A DNA stretch of 35,986 nt, taken from Enterococcus lactis (GTDB taxonomy: Bacteria; Bacillota; Bacilli; Lactobacillales; Enterococcaceae). A program made the translations under genes and the position numbers. The stretch is from NCBI RefSeq assembly GCF_015751045.1, contig NZ_BNJW01000024.1:1-35986 (forward strand), written 5' to 3'. The notes beneath the pieces were generated by a model. The model searched no databases and was not told the origin of the DNA. It was given only the letters and a program-made list of their open reading frames with translations. The number at the start of each line of letters is the position of its first letter. The first letter of the stretch is position 1. This document shows, one piece after another, positions 24,483 through 33,355 of this stretch.

Positions 24483-25364
24483 TCATCCTTCATAGTGCCT
24501 CATGAATAAATCTTCAAGAGTCGGTGGAATAGATTCAAATTTTTTCACACCTAATTTGGAAGCTTCAGCTAAAATCACATCGAAAGCTTCGTTGTCAGCA
24601 GCAAATTGAGCAAGGTGGCCTTTTTGCACAAAATCATGGACACCGTTCAATTGTGCTAAGTGGCTGTTATCTGCTTCTGTTTCTATAGTAATGGTCGAGC
24701 GGGTCAAATGACGCAATTCATCGAGTGTTCCTTCTTCTACGACTGTTCCCTCGCGGATGATCACGACTTTATCTGCCAACCGTTCGACTTCACTGAGAAT
24801 ATGAGAAGAAAGCAGGATGGATTTACCCTGTTCTTTCAGTTTTTCAACTTCTTCTTGAAAAATGGTTTCCATCAAGGGATCTAAACCAGATGTAGGCTCA
24901 TCAAATAAATAGAGATCCGAATCAACAGATAAAGCAGCAATCAAGCCCACTTTTTGACGATTTCCTTTTGAATAGTTTTTTGCTTTTTTCTTAGGATCAA
25001 GAGAGAAACGTTGAATCAGTTCGTCCTTTTTTTGAGCGTTCCCTTTTCCATGAAGCTTCATGAAGAGATCGATGATCGCTCCTCCAGTCAAATTTCCCCA
25101 TAAAGAGATGTCACCTGGAACATAAGAAAGACGTTCATGGATAGATAAACTATCTTCCCATACATCTTGACCAAAAATCGTTGCCGTTCCGCCGTCTTTT
25201 TTTATAATCCCTAAAAGTGTCCGAATCGTCGTGGATTTTCCAGAACCATTTGGTCCGATAAATCCAACGACTTCACCTGAATGTACGGTGAAAGAGACGT
25301 CTTTTAAAGCTTCGAAACGACCAAAGTTCTTTTTCAAATGTGTGACTTTGACGATTTCTGCCAT
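24483..25364 (-). CDS. ABC exporter ATP-binding protein
   Basis: The 293-residue ATPase has Walker A GPNGSGKST (37-45), a Q-loop region near YVPGDISLWGNLTGG, a variant signature YSKGNRQKVGL (the usual LSGGQ reads YSKGN), Walker B LYLFDEPTSGLD and the H-loop LLSSHILSE. The C-terminal 80 residues form the regulatory extension common in drug-export ATPases, ending PPTLEDLFMRHYEG. ATG 25364 follows AAGGAG at a rather wide spacing. It is the first gene of a two-gene leftward operon that is divergent from a TetR gene, and pairs with the permease downstream. Confidence 0.9.
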   Translation of the reverse strand: MAEIVKVTHLKKNFGRFEALKDVSFTVHSGEVVGFIGPNGSGKSTTIRTLLGIIKKDGGTATIFGQDVWEDSLSIHERLSYVPGDISLWGNLTGGAIIDLFMKLHGKGNAQKKDELIQRFSLDPKKKAKNYSKGNRQKVGLIAALSVDSDLYLFDEPTSGLDPLMETIFQEEVEKLKEQGKSILLSSHILSEVERLADKVVIIREGTVVEEGTLDELRHLTRSTITIETEADNSHLAQLNGVHDFVQKGHLAQFAADNEAFDVILAEASKLGVKKFESIPPTLEDLFMRHYEG

Positions 25365-25425
25365 AAAAACCCCACTCCTTTTTTGAAAATATATACTAAA
25401 TAAGATTAAATGGTTTAATAAAATG

Positions 25426-25447
25426 GTTTTATACCTTTTTATAAAAC
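25426..25447. promoter_or_regulatory. Palindrome, candidate TetR-family operator
   Basis: GTTTTATA (25426-25433) and TATAAAAC (25440-25447) are exact inverted arms around a 6-bp spacer, in the AT-rich region between the ATPase and tetR genes. A further half-site-like TGGTTTAATA lies at 25411-25420. Binding by the adjacent TetR protein is inferred from place and symmetry only. Confidence 0.45.
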
Positions 25448-25523
25448 TTTTTTTATTATTTTAGTACATAATATTCTTTTTATAAATTTCTGTCAATGAA
25501 TTCATAAACAAGGAATTGCTGGC

Positions 25524-25552
25524 TTGATACTTTCTCAATAGATAGTTATAAT
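25524..25552 (+). promoter_or_regulatory. tetR-family gene promoter
   Basis: TTGATA (25524-25529), 17 bp, TATAAT (25547-25552), 64 bp before the start codon. Confidence 0.7.
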
Positions 25553-25616
25553 AAACCTCAGAATAAATTTGAACTATATATATTATAAAAGTTTAAAATT
25601 ACGGGAGGCTCTACCA

Positions 25617-26216
25617 ATGAACGGTTTTGAAAAGAGAGCACAAGAGAAAAAGAAAGAGATTTTACAAGCAGCTTTTGACTTGATGAACACAGACATAGGA
25701 ACCGCTGGAGTGACGATGGATAAGGTAGCTGAGAGCGCTCAGGTAAGTAAAGCGACGATTTTTAAATATTTTGGCAGCAAGGAAGGGCTGATTTATGAAG
25801 TATTTTTCACATTTATGAATGATTTAGGGCAAGAAGCGAAAGCGTTGATTGCGGAAAATCTTCCATTTGAAGAAACGTTGATTGCCATGAGTGAAAATAA
25901 AATCCGCTATCTCAATCGAGTGAACAAACAATTTTATATCGATTTAATGACATGCTATACAAAAAAAGAAAAAAAAGAATTTTCTGACGCGATGGATGCG
26001 TATACGCAAGAAAGTTTCAGTATCATGCTTGATCTTTTCCATCGAGGGCGTAAAGAGGGAAAAGTGGATTTGAAATATTCTGATGAGTTCTTGATCCTCT
26101 ATTTTCAAGCAATGGTAGAAGGAATTTCTAAGCCAGAGATATACGCAAAACTGCTTCCATATACAGCAGAATGGACAGAAGTCCTGATCAAGGGAATCGC
26201 GCCGAAGAAGAAATAA
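25617..26216 (+). CDS. TetR/AcrR-family transcriptional regulator
   Basis: The 199-residue protein has an N-terminal TetR HTH (about 8-57: ILQAAFDLM, GVTMDKVAESAQVSKATIFKYF, then GSKEGL) and a helical ligand-binding C-terminal domain of normal size without recognisable ligand residues. ATG 25617 follows GGGAGG. It is divergent from the ABC exporter operon, with a palindrome in the shared region, which suggests that it represses the exporter until a ligand binds. A bidirectional terminator follows. Confidence 0.9.
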   Translation: MNGFEKRAQEKKKEILQAAFDLMNTDIGTAGVTMDKVAESAQVSKATIFKYFGSKEGLIYEVFFTFMNDLGQEAKALIAENLPFEETLIAMSENKIRYLNRVNKQFYIDLMTCYTKKEKKEFSDAMDAYTQESFSIMLDLFHRGRKEGKVDLKYSDEFLILYFQAMVEGISKPEIYAKLLPYTAEWTEVLIKGIAPKKK

Positions 26217-26222
26217 AGCATA

Positions 26223-26266
26223 AAAAAAGCCGAAACTGACGATAAAATGTCAGTTCGGCTTTTTTG
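26223..26266. terminator. Bidirectional intrinsic terminator
   Basis: AAAAAAGCCGAAACTGAC (26223-26240) pairs with GTCAGTTCGGCTTTTTT (26249-26265), with one bulged A. A-rich and T-rich flanks serve both the tetR gene and the convergent deacetylase gene. Confidence 0.85.
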
Positions 26267-26285
26267 GTTTATAAATGACGTAAAA

Positions 26286-27587
26286 TCAAGCGGATTCTCG
26301 TGCTTCTTTGTCATAGACATCATGAACGTTGATGAATGGATCAAGAATAGGGTTTTGTCCGTCTAAATCTGATTGGAACCGAATGCCATCGATATTGATT
26401 CGAGCATTTCGATAGAAATCCGCACCTAATTGTCCCCAAGCGGGAGTAGAAGCATCTACATTGCAGAAAATATCGAAACCTTGACTCTTTAAGTAAGCAA
26501 ATTTTTGATTTTCTGCTGAATAAGGCTGCCAGTCGCTAATATCTGCACCAAATGGATAAATCAGGATATTTGTTTTTCCTAGGATAGGTGCAACTTCTTG
26601 CTGCCATAATTCATTGTCTTTTTTGACATCCTCTAATGAAGCTTGAGTCATATTCAAGTGTCCCCAGGTATGGGAAGCAAAGCTCCAGCCATCTTTCTTC
26701 AACTGATCAGCTACTTTTTTAGCTTCTTCGATCTCTTTTTTTGTTTTCTCGTTATCTCCGTATTGAGACTTGGATGTTCGATAACCTAAAACACCGTTGT
26801 AACCTGTCAGGGCCAAGGTGCCTTTTGCGCCTCGATAAGAAAAATCAGGATGTTTCTTGACAAAAGCATCGATCAGAGGAACCATGTCAAAGTCCCCAAT
26901 TTCTTCCTTATCATTCTCTTTATAAACATTTTTGATTTCATTGTTATTTGATACGACTAATCGGCTAGGAAAACCGGAATTATCCATATATTCATAATAG
27001 CTGACATCATCTTGCGAAAGAACTAATGGTTTTTTTCCTTCAGGTAGCGCAAGCCCGTTAAAGGAAAGGTTTCCTTGTTCGTCTTTTTGGATCAAATCAT
27101 TCAAATTGACTAAAACAAAATCATTTTGATAGAGTTGTTCGATCGAACGGTTGAACTCTTCAACAGTTACCATATAGTCTTTATATCCTTGCGACTGTTG
27201 AGAGTGGAAGGCTTTTTGCGGGTCCACGATCAAGCTGTGAAAAAAGACGTGAGAGATCTGAGTAGGATCAGACCAGTCAATCAGTTGTTCTTTCTCCTTT
27301 TTCAGTGTTTGAAGAAGCTGCTGTGTTTCCGCAGATCCGTTTTTACTGTTTTTCTCCAATAAAGCAATCGCTTGGTCATAATCATAGCTTTGTGCCAGAT
27401 TTTTTGCTTGAGTAACTAGCTGTTGCTTATCATCCATTGGCTCTTTTGTCTTTTCTGTTATTTTTTTTTCAGGAATGATCGGTTCTTTTTTTGTGTATGC
27501 TCGGATGACAAAAAACAGACTTAAAATTAAAATAACGACAGTTAAAGCAGAAGTAGCTCCTAAAATAATTTTTTGCTTTTTTTCCAT
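26286..27587 (-). CDS. Membrane-anchored polysaccharide deacetylase-like protein (NodB fold)
   Basis: The 433-residue protein has a short basic start, one TM helix (about 6-27), a K/E-rich linker, a helical TPR-like segment (about 55-100) and a carbohydrate esterase 4-type domain (about 115-425). Metal and catalytic motifs are recognisable but altered: LSQDDVSYYEY in place of TFDDG, SHTWGHLNM for the H-x3-H motif, and IYPFGADISDWQ. It probably deacetylates a cell-wall or surface glycan outside the membrane; the substrate is unknown. The ATG at 27587 follows a GAGG RBS; the longer upstream frame has none. A -10-like TACAAT lies at 27639-27634 on the complement. Confidence 0.8.
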   Translation of the reverse strand: MEKKQKIILGATSALTVVILILSLFFVIRAYTKKEPIIPEKKITEKTKEPMDDKQQLVTQAKNLAQSYDYDQAIALLEKNSKNGSAETQQLLQTLKKEKEQLIDWSDPTQISHVFFHSLIVDPQKAFHSQQSQGYKDYMVTVEEFNRSIEQLYQNDFVLVNLNDLIQKDEQGNLSFNGLALPEGKKPLVLSQDDVSYYEYMDNSGFPSRLVVSNNNEIKNVYKENDKEEIGDFDMVPLIDAFVKKHPDFSYRGAKGTLALTGYNGVLGYRTSKSQYGDNEKTKKEIEEAKKVADQLKKDGWSFASHTWGHLNMTQASLEDVKKDNELWQQEVAPILGKTNILIYPFGADISDWQPYSAENQKFAYLKSQGFDIFCNVDASTPAWGQLGADFYRNARINIDGIRFQSDLDGQNPILDPFINVHDVYDKEARESA

Positions 27588-27802
27588 ATACCTCGTCCCT
27601 TGCTTTTTCATTTTTTTACTCGTCCCATTGCTCATTGTAACGAAGAAAGAATAAGAGGAAAAGTAAAGTGACTTCTCGATAAATTGCAGAAAAAATACAG
27701 AAAAAATAGTTTCTTTTAACAATATTAAAAATAAAATGTTCGGGATTAGAGCGGATTCAAAAAAGAAAAAATGAGGAATTTAAAAAAAATATCCTTTTTC
27801 TG

Positions 27803-27831
27803 TTGACAAAGAAAAAGTTGCGCTCTATGAT
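27803..27831 (+). promoter_or_regulatory. tyrS promoter
   Basis: TTGACA (27803-27808), 17 bp, TATGAT (27826-27831): a near-consensus promoter 6 bp ahead of the T-box leader. The AT-rich 27640-27800 before it shows nothing else that I can support. Confidence 0.8.
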
Positions 27832-27837
27832 AGACAC

Positions 27838-28077
27838 ATATTAATAATAACAAGACGAAGATCGAAACGAAGTAGTTGTTAAAGCCAATGTTTCAGAAAG
27901 CTGGTGGTTGCTGCAAACCAGTACATGCTTTAAAGCGAATTACATTTCAGGAGTCTCTGGCAGTGATTGCCACGCGACAGCGTTAAATGTTCGAGAGGTA
28001 TGTTGGATATCTAGACATACAAATTGGGTGGTACCGCGAGATTTCGTCCCTTGGCTATATGCCAAGGGACTTTTTTT
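27838..28077 (+). promoter_or_regulatory. Tyrosine T-box leader with terminator
   Basis: T-box leaders sense uncharged tRNA and let transcription continue when it is present. Stem I includes the hairpin CTGGT...ACCAG (27901-27921). The likely specifier codon is TAC (Tyr) at 27941-27943. The T-box core GGGTGGTACCGCG (28026-28038) carries TGGT, complementary to the ACCA end of tRNA-Tyr. The terminator stem GTCCCTTGGC/GCCAAGGGAC (28046-28070) with seven T follows. tyrS starts 82 bp after it. It ties tyrosyl-tRNA synthetase supply to tyrosine starvation, fitting a locus that consumes tyrosine. Confidence 0.92.
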
Positions 28078-28158
28078 ATTTTCCATCCCGAAGAAATACT
28101 TAATGACGCATGCTAGCAGGTTCCTGCTTTCATAAAAAACTACACGGAGGTCAGTAAA

Positions 28159-29415
28159 ATGAATATTATTGATGAATTAACTTGGCGCGACGCCATTAAT
28201 CAGCAAACAAACGAAGAAAGACTTCGCGAGCTCGTTGAAGAAAAGAGCATTTCACTTTATTGCGGCGTTGATCCAACTGGTGATTCGATGCATATCGGAC
28301 ATTTGATCCCATTTATGATGATGAAAAGATTCCAATTGGCAGGCCATCATCCATATATTCTGATTGGCGGCGGAACAGGAACGATCGGCGACCCAAGCGG
28401 CCGTAAAACAGAACGTGTGTTGCAAACGATGGAACAAGTGCAACATAACGTGGATGCACTTTCCAATCAAATGAGAAAATTGTTTGGTAAAGACGCAAAT
28501 ATCACATTTGTGAACAACTACGACTGGTTGTCAAAAATCTCTTTACTTGAATTTTTGAGAGACTACGGTAAAAACTTCAACATCAACACGATGTTAGCAA
28601 AAGATATCGTTGCCAGCCGTTTGGAAGTAGGGATCTCATTCACAGAATTCACTTACCAAATCCTGCAATCCATCGACTTTTTACATCTGCATAAAACATA
28701 CGATGTACAACTACAAATCGGTGGAGCAGACCAATGGGGAAATATCACTGCTGGTTTAGACCTGATCCGAAAATTAGAAGGACCAGAAGCAGAAGCGTTC
28801 GGTTTAACGATTCCATTGATGTTGAAAGCGGACGGAACGAAATTCGGAAAAACCGCAGGCGGTGCCGTTTGGCTTGATCCTAAGAAAACTTCACCATTTG
28901 AATTCTACCAATTCTGGTTGAATCAAGATGATCGTGATGTAGTGAAATACTTGAAATTCTTTACGTTCTTATCTCAAGAAGAAATTGAAGAATTAGCGAA
29001 AAAAGTAGAGACAGAACCTGAGAAACGTGAAGCACAACGCCGTTTGGCAGAAGAAGTTACAAGATTTGTGCATAGTGAAGAAGACTTGAAAGAAGCGCAA
29101 AAAATAACACAAGCATTGTTCTCTGGAAATATTAAAGAACTAAATGCGGAAGAAATCGCGCAAGGATTCGGTAAAATGCCGAACGTTGAAATTTCAAGCA
29201 CACCTGAAAATATCGTGGAGCTACTTGTTTCCACAAAAATTGAACCATCTAAACGTCAGGCACGGGAAGATGTTTCAAACGGAGCTATAAGTATTAACGG
29301 TGACCGCGTTACCGATTTAAATTTTGTCATAAATCCATCCGATGAATTCGATGGTAAGTTTGTGGTTATTCGAAAAGGTAAGAAAAATTACTTTTTGGCC
29401 AAAGTAATTGATTAG
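28159..29415 (+). CDS. tyrS: Tyrosyl-tRNA synthetase
   Basis: TyrRS charges tRNA-Tyr with tyrosine. The 418-residue protein has class I motifs: HIGH (45-48, in SMHIGHLIPF) and KFGKT (228-232) as the KMSKS equivalent, the tyrosine-binding YQILQSIDF and GGADQWGN, and a C-terminal S4 RNA-binding domain (about 350-418). RBS GGAGG. It is controlled by the T-box leader upstream and stands before the tyrosine decarboxylase gene, as in other enterococcal tyramine loci. Whether it is the only tyrS of the genome cannot be seen; enterococci often have a second one elsewhere. Confidence 0.96.
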   Translation: MNIIDELTWRDAINQQTNEERLRELVEEKSISLYCGVDPTGDSMHIGHLIPFMMMKRFQLAGHHPYILIGGGTGTIGDPSGRKTERVLQTMEQVQHNVDALSNQMRKLFGKDANITFVNNYDWLSKISLLEFLRDYGKNFNINTMLAKDIVASRLEVGISFTEFTYQILQSIDFLHLHKTYDVQLQIGGADQWGNITAGLDLIRKLEGPEAEAFGLTIPLMLKADGTKFGKTAGGAVWLDPKKTSPFEFYQFWLNQDDRDVVKYLKFFTFLSQEEIEELAKKVETEPEKREAQRRLAEEVTRFVHSEEDLKEAQKITQALFSGNIKELNAEEIAQGFGKMPNVEISSTPENIVELLVSTKIEPSKRQAREDVSNGAISINGDRVTDLNFVINPSDEFDGKFVVIRKGKKNYFLAKVID

Positions 29416-29519
29416 AATTTAGTAAGTTTTTGCCTTGAAAAAGGGGAATACTATTACAACATTCCAATTTTGAAACCCATCCTAAAATAGAACGCTGGTT
29501 GTCGTTAATACAATCTTTG

Positions 29520-29558
29520 CGAGGGAGTTTACTTTTGTAAATTTCCTCGTTTTTTTTA
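29520..29558 (+). terminator. Intrinsic terminator after tyrS
   Basis: CGAGGGAGTTTAC pairs with GTAAATTTCCTCG (29520-29549), followed by eight T. It separates tyrS from tdcA transcription. Confidence 0.82.
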
Positions 29559-29633
29559 ATTATTTCAAAAGTATGAACAATTCGAATAATTGATACATAT
29601 TAAAATACGATTAAAAAACGGTCGAAAGCTTAG

Positions 29634-29662
29634 TTTACAGAATAGGAGAACAGGTGTAATGT
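29634..29662 (+). promoter_or_regulatory. Likely tdcA promoter
   Basis: TTTACA (29634-29639), 17 bp, TAATGT (29657-29662), 44 bp before the start codon. The sub-consensus -10 would suit regulated expression; pH or tyrosine induction is known for such clusters but not visible here. Confidence 0.5.
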
Positions 29663-29705
29663 AGGGCTCGACAAAATTTAAATATTTTTTTAGGAGGGTT
29701 TCACT

Positions 29706-31583
29706 ATGAGTGAATCATTGTCGAAAGATCTAAACCTAAATGCCCTATTCATTGGGGACAAAGCTGAGAACGGCCAAATCTATAAAGCTTTGTTGAATGA
29801 ATTGGTGGACGAACATTTAGGCTGGCGTCAAAACTACATGCCTCAAGACATGCCTATCATTACGCCAGAAGAAAAAAGCAGTGCTAGTTTTGAACACACT
29901 GTGAATAAAACAAAAGATGTTCTATCAGAAATTTCAGCGCGGATGCGTACCCATTCCGTTCCTTGGCATAATGCCGGACGCTACTGGGGTCATATGAACT
30001 CTGAAACATTGATGCCATCTTTACTAGCGTATAATTTTGCTATGCTATGGAATGGTAATAACGTTGCTTACGAATCTTCTCCTGCAACAAGCCAAATGGA
30101 AGAAGAAGTAGGCATGGAATTTGCAAAATTAATGAGCTATAAAGATGGCTGGGGACACATCGTTGCTGATGGTTCTTTAGCAAACTTAGAAGGACTTTGG
30201 TATGCCCGCAACATCAAATCATTGCCACTTGCTATGAAAGAAGTGACACCTGAACTAGTTGCTGGAAAAAGCGATTGGGAATTGATGAACTTGTCAACAG
30301 AAGAAATCATGAACTTGTTAGACAGTGTTCCAGAAAAAATCGACGAAATCAAAGCTCACTCAGCACGTAGCGGAAAACATTTAGAAAAATTAGGGAAATG
30401 GTTGGTTCCACAAACAAAACACTATTCATGGCTAAAAGCTGCCGACATCATCGGTATTGGTTTAGACCAAGTAATTCCAGTGCCAGTTGACCATAACTAC
30501 CGCATGGACATCAACGAACTTGAAAAAATCGTTCGTGGTCTAGCAGCTGAAAAAACACCAATCTTAGGTGTAGTCGGTGTTGTAGGATCAACAGAAGAAG
30601 GAGCAATCGACGGTATCGATAAAATCGTTGCATTGCGTCGCGTATTAGAAAAAGACGGTATTTACTTCTACTTGCATGTAGATGCTGCTTATGGCGGATA
30701 TGGCCGTGCGATTTTCTTAGACGAAGACAACAACTTCATTCCATTCGAAGATTTAAAAGACGTTCATTACAAATACAATGTCTTTACAGAAAACAAAGAT
30801 TATATCTTAGAAGAAGTACACAGTGCATATAAAGCAATCGAAGAAGCAGAATCTGTAACGATCGACCCGCATAAAATGGGCTATGTTCCATATTCTGCCG
30901 GTGGTATCGTCATCAAAGATATCCGCATGAGAGACGTTATCTCTTACTTCGCAACATATGTATTTGAAAAAGGTGCAGATATCCCAGCATTACTTGGAGC
31001 GTATATCTTGGAAGGTTCAAAAGCAGGGGCAACAGCAGCCAGCGTTTGGGCAGCACATCATGTCTTACCTTTGAATGTCACAGGATACGGTAAATTGATG
31101 GGTGCATCAATCGAAGGGGCACATCGTTTCTACAACTTCTTGAATGACTTGTCATTCAAAGTAGGTGACAAAGAAATCGAAGTTCATCCATTAACTTATC
31201 CAGATTTCAACATGGTAGACTACGTATTCAAAGAAAAAGGCAACGACGATTTAGTTGCGATGAATAAATTGAACCATGACGTATACGATTATTCTTCATA
31301 CGTGAAAGGAAGCATTTACGGTAATGAATTCTTAACTTCACATACTGACTTTGCTATCCCAGACTATGGCAACAGCCCATTGCAATTCGTGAACCAACTA
31401 GGATTCTCAGATGAAGAATGGAACCGTGCCGGAAAAGTAACTGTATTGCGTGCCAGCGTAATGACACCATACATGAACAAAGAAGAACACTTTGAAGAAT
31501 ATGCTGAAAAAATCAAAGCAGCTCTTCAAGAAAAATTGGAAAAAATCTACGCAGACCAATTATTGGCAAGCGAAGCAAAATAA
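29706..31583 (+). CDS. tdcA: Tyrosine decarboxylase (PLP)
   Basis: TdcA converts tyrosine to tyramine and CO2 in the cytoplasm, consuming a proton. The 625-residue protein is a group II PLP decarboxylase of normal length for enterococci. It has PAxSQMEE-type sequence near 140 ([16 protein letters not shown]), [14 protein letters not shown] with the PLP Asp, and the Schiff-base lysine in [10 protein letters not shown] (about K390). RBS GGAGGG. It stands between tyrS and the tyrosine/tyramine antiporter gene. Codon use is clearly C- and A-rich in third positions with many preferred codons, suggesting high expression. Confidence 0.97.
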   Translation: MSESLSKDLNLNALFIGDKAENGQIYKALLNELVDEHLGWRQNYMPQDMPIITPEEKSSASFEHTVNKTKDVLSEISARMRTHSVPWHNAGRYWGHMNSETLMPSLLAYNFAMLWNGNNVAYESSPATSQMEEEVGMEFAKLMSYKDGWGHIVADGSLANLEGLWYARNIKSLPLAMKEVTPELVAGKSDWELMNLSTEEIMNLLDSVPEKIDEIKAHSARSGKHLEKLGKWLVPQTKHYSWLKAADIIGIGLDQVIPVPVDHNYRMDINELEKIVRGLAAEKTPILGVVGVVGSTEEGAIDGIDKIVALRRVLEKDGIYFYLHVDAAYGGYGRAIFLDEDNNFIPFEDLKDVHYKYNVFTENKDYILEEVHSAYKAIEEAESVTIDPHKMGYVPYSAGGIVIKDIRMRDVISYFATYVFEKGADIPALLGAYILEGSKAGATAASVWAAHHVLPLNVTGYGKLMGASIEGAHRFYNFLNDLSFKVGDKEIEVHPLTYPDFNMVDYVFKEKGNDDLVAMNKLNHDVYDYSSYVKGSIYGNEFLTSHTDFAIPDYGNSPLQFVNQLGFSDEEWNRAGKVTVLRASVMTPYMNKEEHFEEYAEKIKAALQEKLEKIYADQLLASEAK

Positions 31584-31639
31584 GCAAAGTAATCATGTTA
31601 GAAAACAGCTTGAATGCTAACTGTTTCTGACGCATGTTT

Positions 31640-31687
31640 GGATCTGAAGAGCAAGGGGTGACCTAAGCTCTTCGATCCCTTTGTTTT
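31640..31687 (+). terminator. Terminator-like hairpin after tdcA
   Basis: GGATCTGAAGAGC (31640-31652) pairs with GCTCTTCGATCC (31667-31678) with one bulge, followed by CTTTGTTTT. Partial read-through into tyrP is possible. Confidence 0.7.
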
Positions 31688-31693
31688 GAGGTT

Positions 31694-31786
31694 GTCTTTG
31701 AAGAACTCCTTCAAGCAATAGACTCAAAGAATCCCCTCAAATATTCGCTGAATTGTTTCGTTTATTGCTGAAACTACTTCAAAGAC
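31694..31786 (+). other. Structured tdcA-tyrP leader with competing inverted repeats
   Basis: GTCTTTGAAG (31694-31703) is the exact complement of CTTCAAAGAC (31777-31786), 73 nt away. Its TTGAAG part can instead pair locally with CTTCAA at about 31709-31714. The two pairings exclude each other, as in attenuators. No matching known riboswitch is recognised. Confidence 0.35.
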
Positions 31787-31825
31787 ACCGTTATTTTATC
31801 CAAAAAATCAAGGAGAGTGTCAACG

Positions 31826-33247
31826 GTGAGTAAATCTGAAGTAAGTAAAATGGGTCTTGGGACCTTTATCGGTCTGACAATGGCACTGTGTGCAACGGTT
31901 CGGAGTATTCCTACGTTAGCCGCAGTCGGTTGGACATTGATTTTTTATTCAATTTTTGCAGTTTTGTTTTTTGCCGGTCCGATATCAATGGTTTCCGGTG
32001 AGCTTTCAACGATGCTTCCTCAAGAAGGCGGTCCTCAGTTATGGGTAAAAACAGCACTGGGCAGCAAATGGGGATTTGTCGTTGCATGGCTATTATGGGT
32101 GCAAATGTTCCCAGGTATGGTAATGGTCGCTTCTACTTTAGGACCATTGTTAGGAAACACATTTGGTAATGTAGAACTTGGCAATAATCATTGGTTCGTT
32201 TTAGGTTGTATTTTAGTTATCTACTGGATCATCACGATCTTGAACTTGAAATTCGATATGGCAAAAGTCGGCGGGAACATCGGTGTATGGCTAGGGGTAT
32301 ATATCCCAGTAGTCATCATGTTCGTTTTAGGTGTTTTGGCAGCCTTCAAAGTCGGACTAGTCTCAAACGGCTATCTAGGTGACTTTTCATGGTCAAAAGC
32401 TTTCCCTGACTTGGAACATATTGATTCATTGAAATACTTAGCTGGTATCACATTTATTTTTGTTGGGATCGAAATGAGTTCTGTTTACATGCCTCGTTTG
32501 AAAGACGCAACAAAAAATTATACAAAAGGCGTATTTATCGCTTTGATCGGATTAGTTTTATTGAATGTCATCAATGCGATGCTTGTTGCCAATGTCGTAC
32601 CAGATGGAAAAATGGAATTAGCAAATATCACGCAGCCAATCTTGATTGATTGCCAAATCCTAGGCTTACCAGAAGTGATCGGAAATATCTTCAGCTTCAT
32701 GGTATTTATTGGTGTGCTTTTACAATTATCAGCTTGGGTTACTGGACCATCAAAAACAATCATCCAAGTAGCTCGTGAAGGATTCCTACCACCAAAATTC
32801 GGATTCCATAAAGAAAACAAATACGGCGTATCTAGAAATGTCGTTCTAACACAATCAATCGTTATTTCATTATTTGCTTTACTTTATGGTGTAATGGATG
32901 ACGTAAGTGCTGTATTCTTGACACTTACAAATGCTACAACTGTTATTTATTGTATCGTGTACATTTTGATTGCTGTTTCATTGCTTAAAATGCGTAAGAA
33001 ACATCCAGAATTCGAACGTCCTTACCGAATTGGTAAAAACGGAAACGGCTTAGCTTGGGTAGTCAGCTGCATGCTGATCTTCTCTATCATCGTTGTCGTA
33101 TTTGCTACATTAGGTACAGCGACATTGAGTGATGCATTATTAGTAGCAGCTATCACAGTGGTCATGTTCGTTATTCCATTGATTATCAATCACTTCAAGA
33201 AAGATTCTTGGGGGATTGAGGTAGAAAAAAGTTTAGAAGAAAAATAA
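31826..33247 (+). CDS. tyrP: Tyrosine/tyramine antiporter (APC family)
   Basis: TyrP exchanges external tyrosine for tyramine across the membrane, so decarboxylation creates a proton motive force and raises pH. The 473-residue protein has about 12 TM helices of the amino acid-polyamine-organocation family, opening with GLGTFIGLTMALCATVRSIP in TM1 and GPISMVSGELSTMLPQEGGP in the second helix region. The GTG at 31826 lies 9 bases after AAGGAGAG; the GTG at 31817 overlaps the RBS. The function call rests on the family and on the place beside tdcA. Confidence 0.93.
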   Translation: MSKSEVSKMGLGTFIGLTMALCATVRSIPTLAAVGWTLIFYSIFAVLFFAGPISMVSGELSTMLPQEGGPQLWVKTALGSKWGFVVAWLLWVQMFPGMVMVASTLGPLLGNTFGNVELGNNHWFVLGCILVIYWIITILNLKFDMAKVGGNIGVWLGVYIPVVIMFVLGVLAAFKVGLVSNGYLGDFSWSKAFPDLEHIDSLKYLAGITFIFVGIEMSSVYMPRLKDATKNYTKGVFIALIGLVLLNVINAMLVANVVPDGKMELANITQPILIDCQILGLPEVIGNIFSFMVFIGVLLQLSAWVTGPSKTIIQVAREGFLPPKFGFHKENKYGVSRNVVLTQSIVISLFALLYGVMDDVSAVFLTLTNATTVIYCIVYILIAVSLLKMRKKHPEFERPYRIGKNGNGLAWVVSCMLIFSIIVVVFATLGTATLSDALLVAAITVVMFVIPLIINHFKKDSWGIEVEKSLEEK

Positions 33248-33291
33248 AAAAATAAGTCTTTCAGCCGACGATCTGTCGCTGATTTAGTAGG

Positions 33292-33333
33292 AGGTCCTGC
33301 CAAGTGAATAGTTTTTTCATGGCAGGGCCTTTT
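33292..33333 (+). terminator. Intrinsic terminator between tyrP and nhaC
   Basis: AGGTCCTGCCA pairs with TGGCAGGGCCT (33292-33330), followed by TTTT. nhaC begins 22 bp later, so read-through or its own promoter must serve it. Confidence 0.75.
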
Positions 33334-33355
33334 CATTTGAAATAGGAGATCGACG

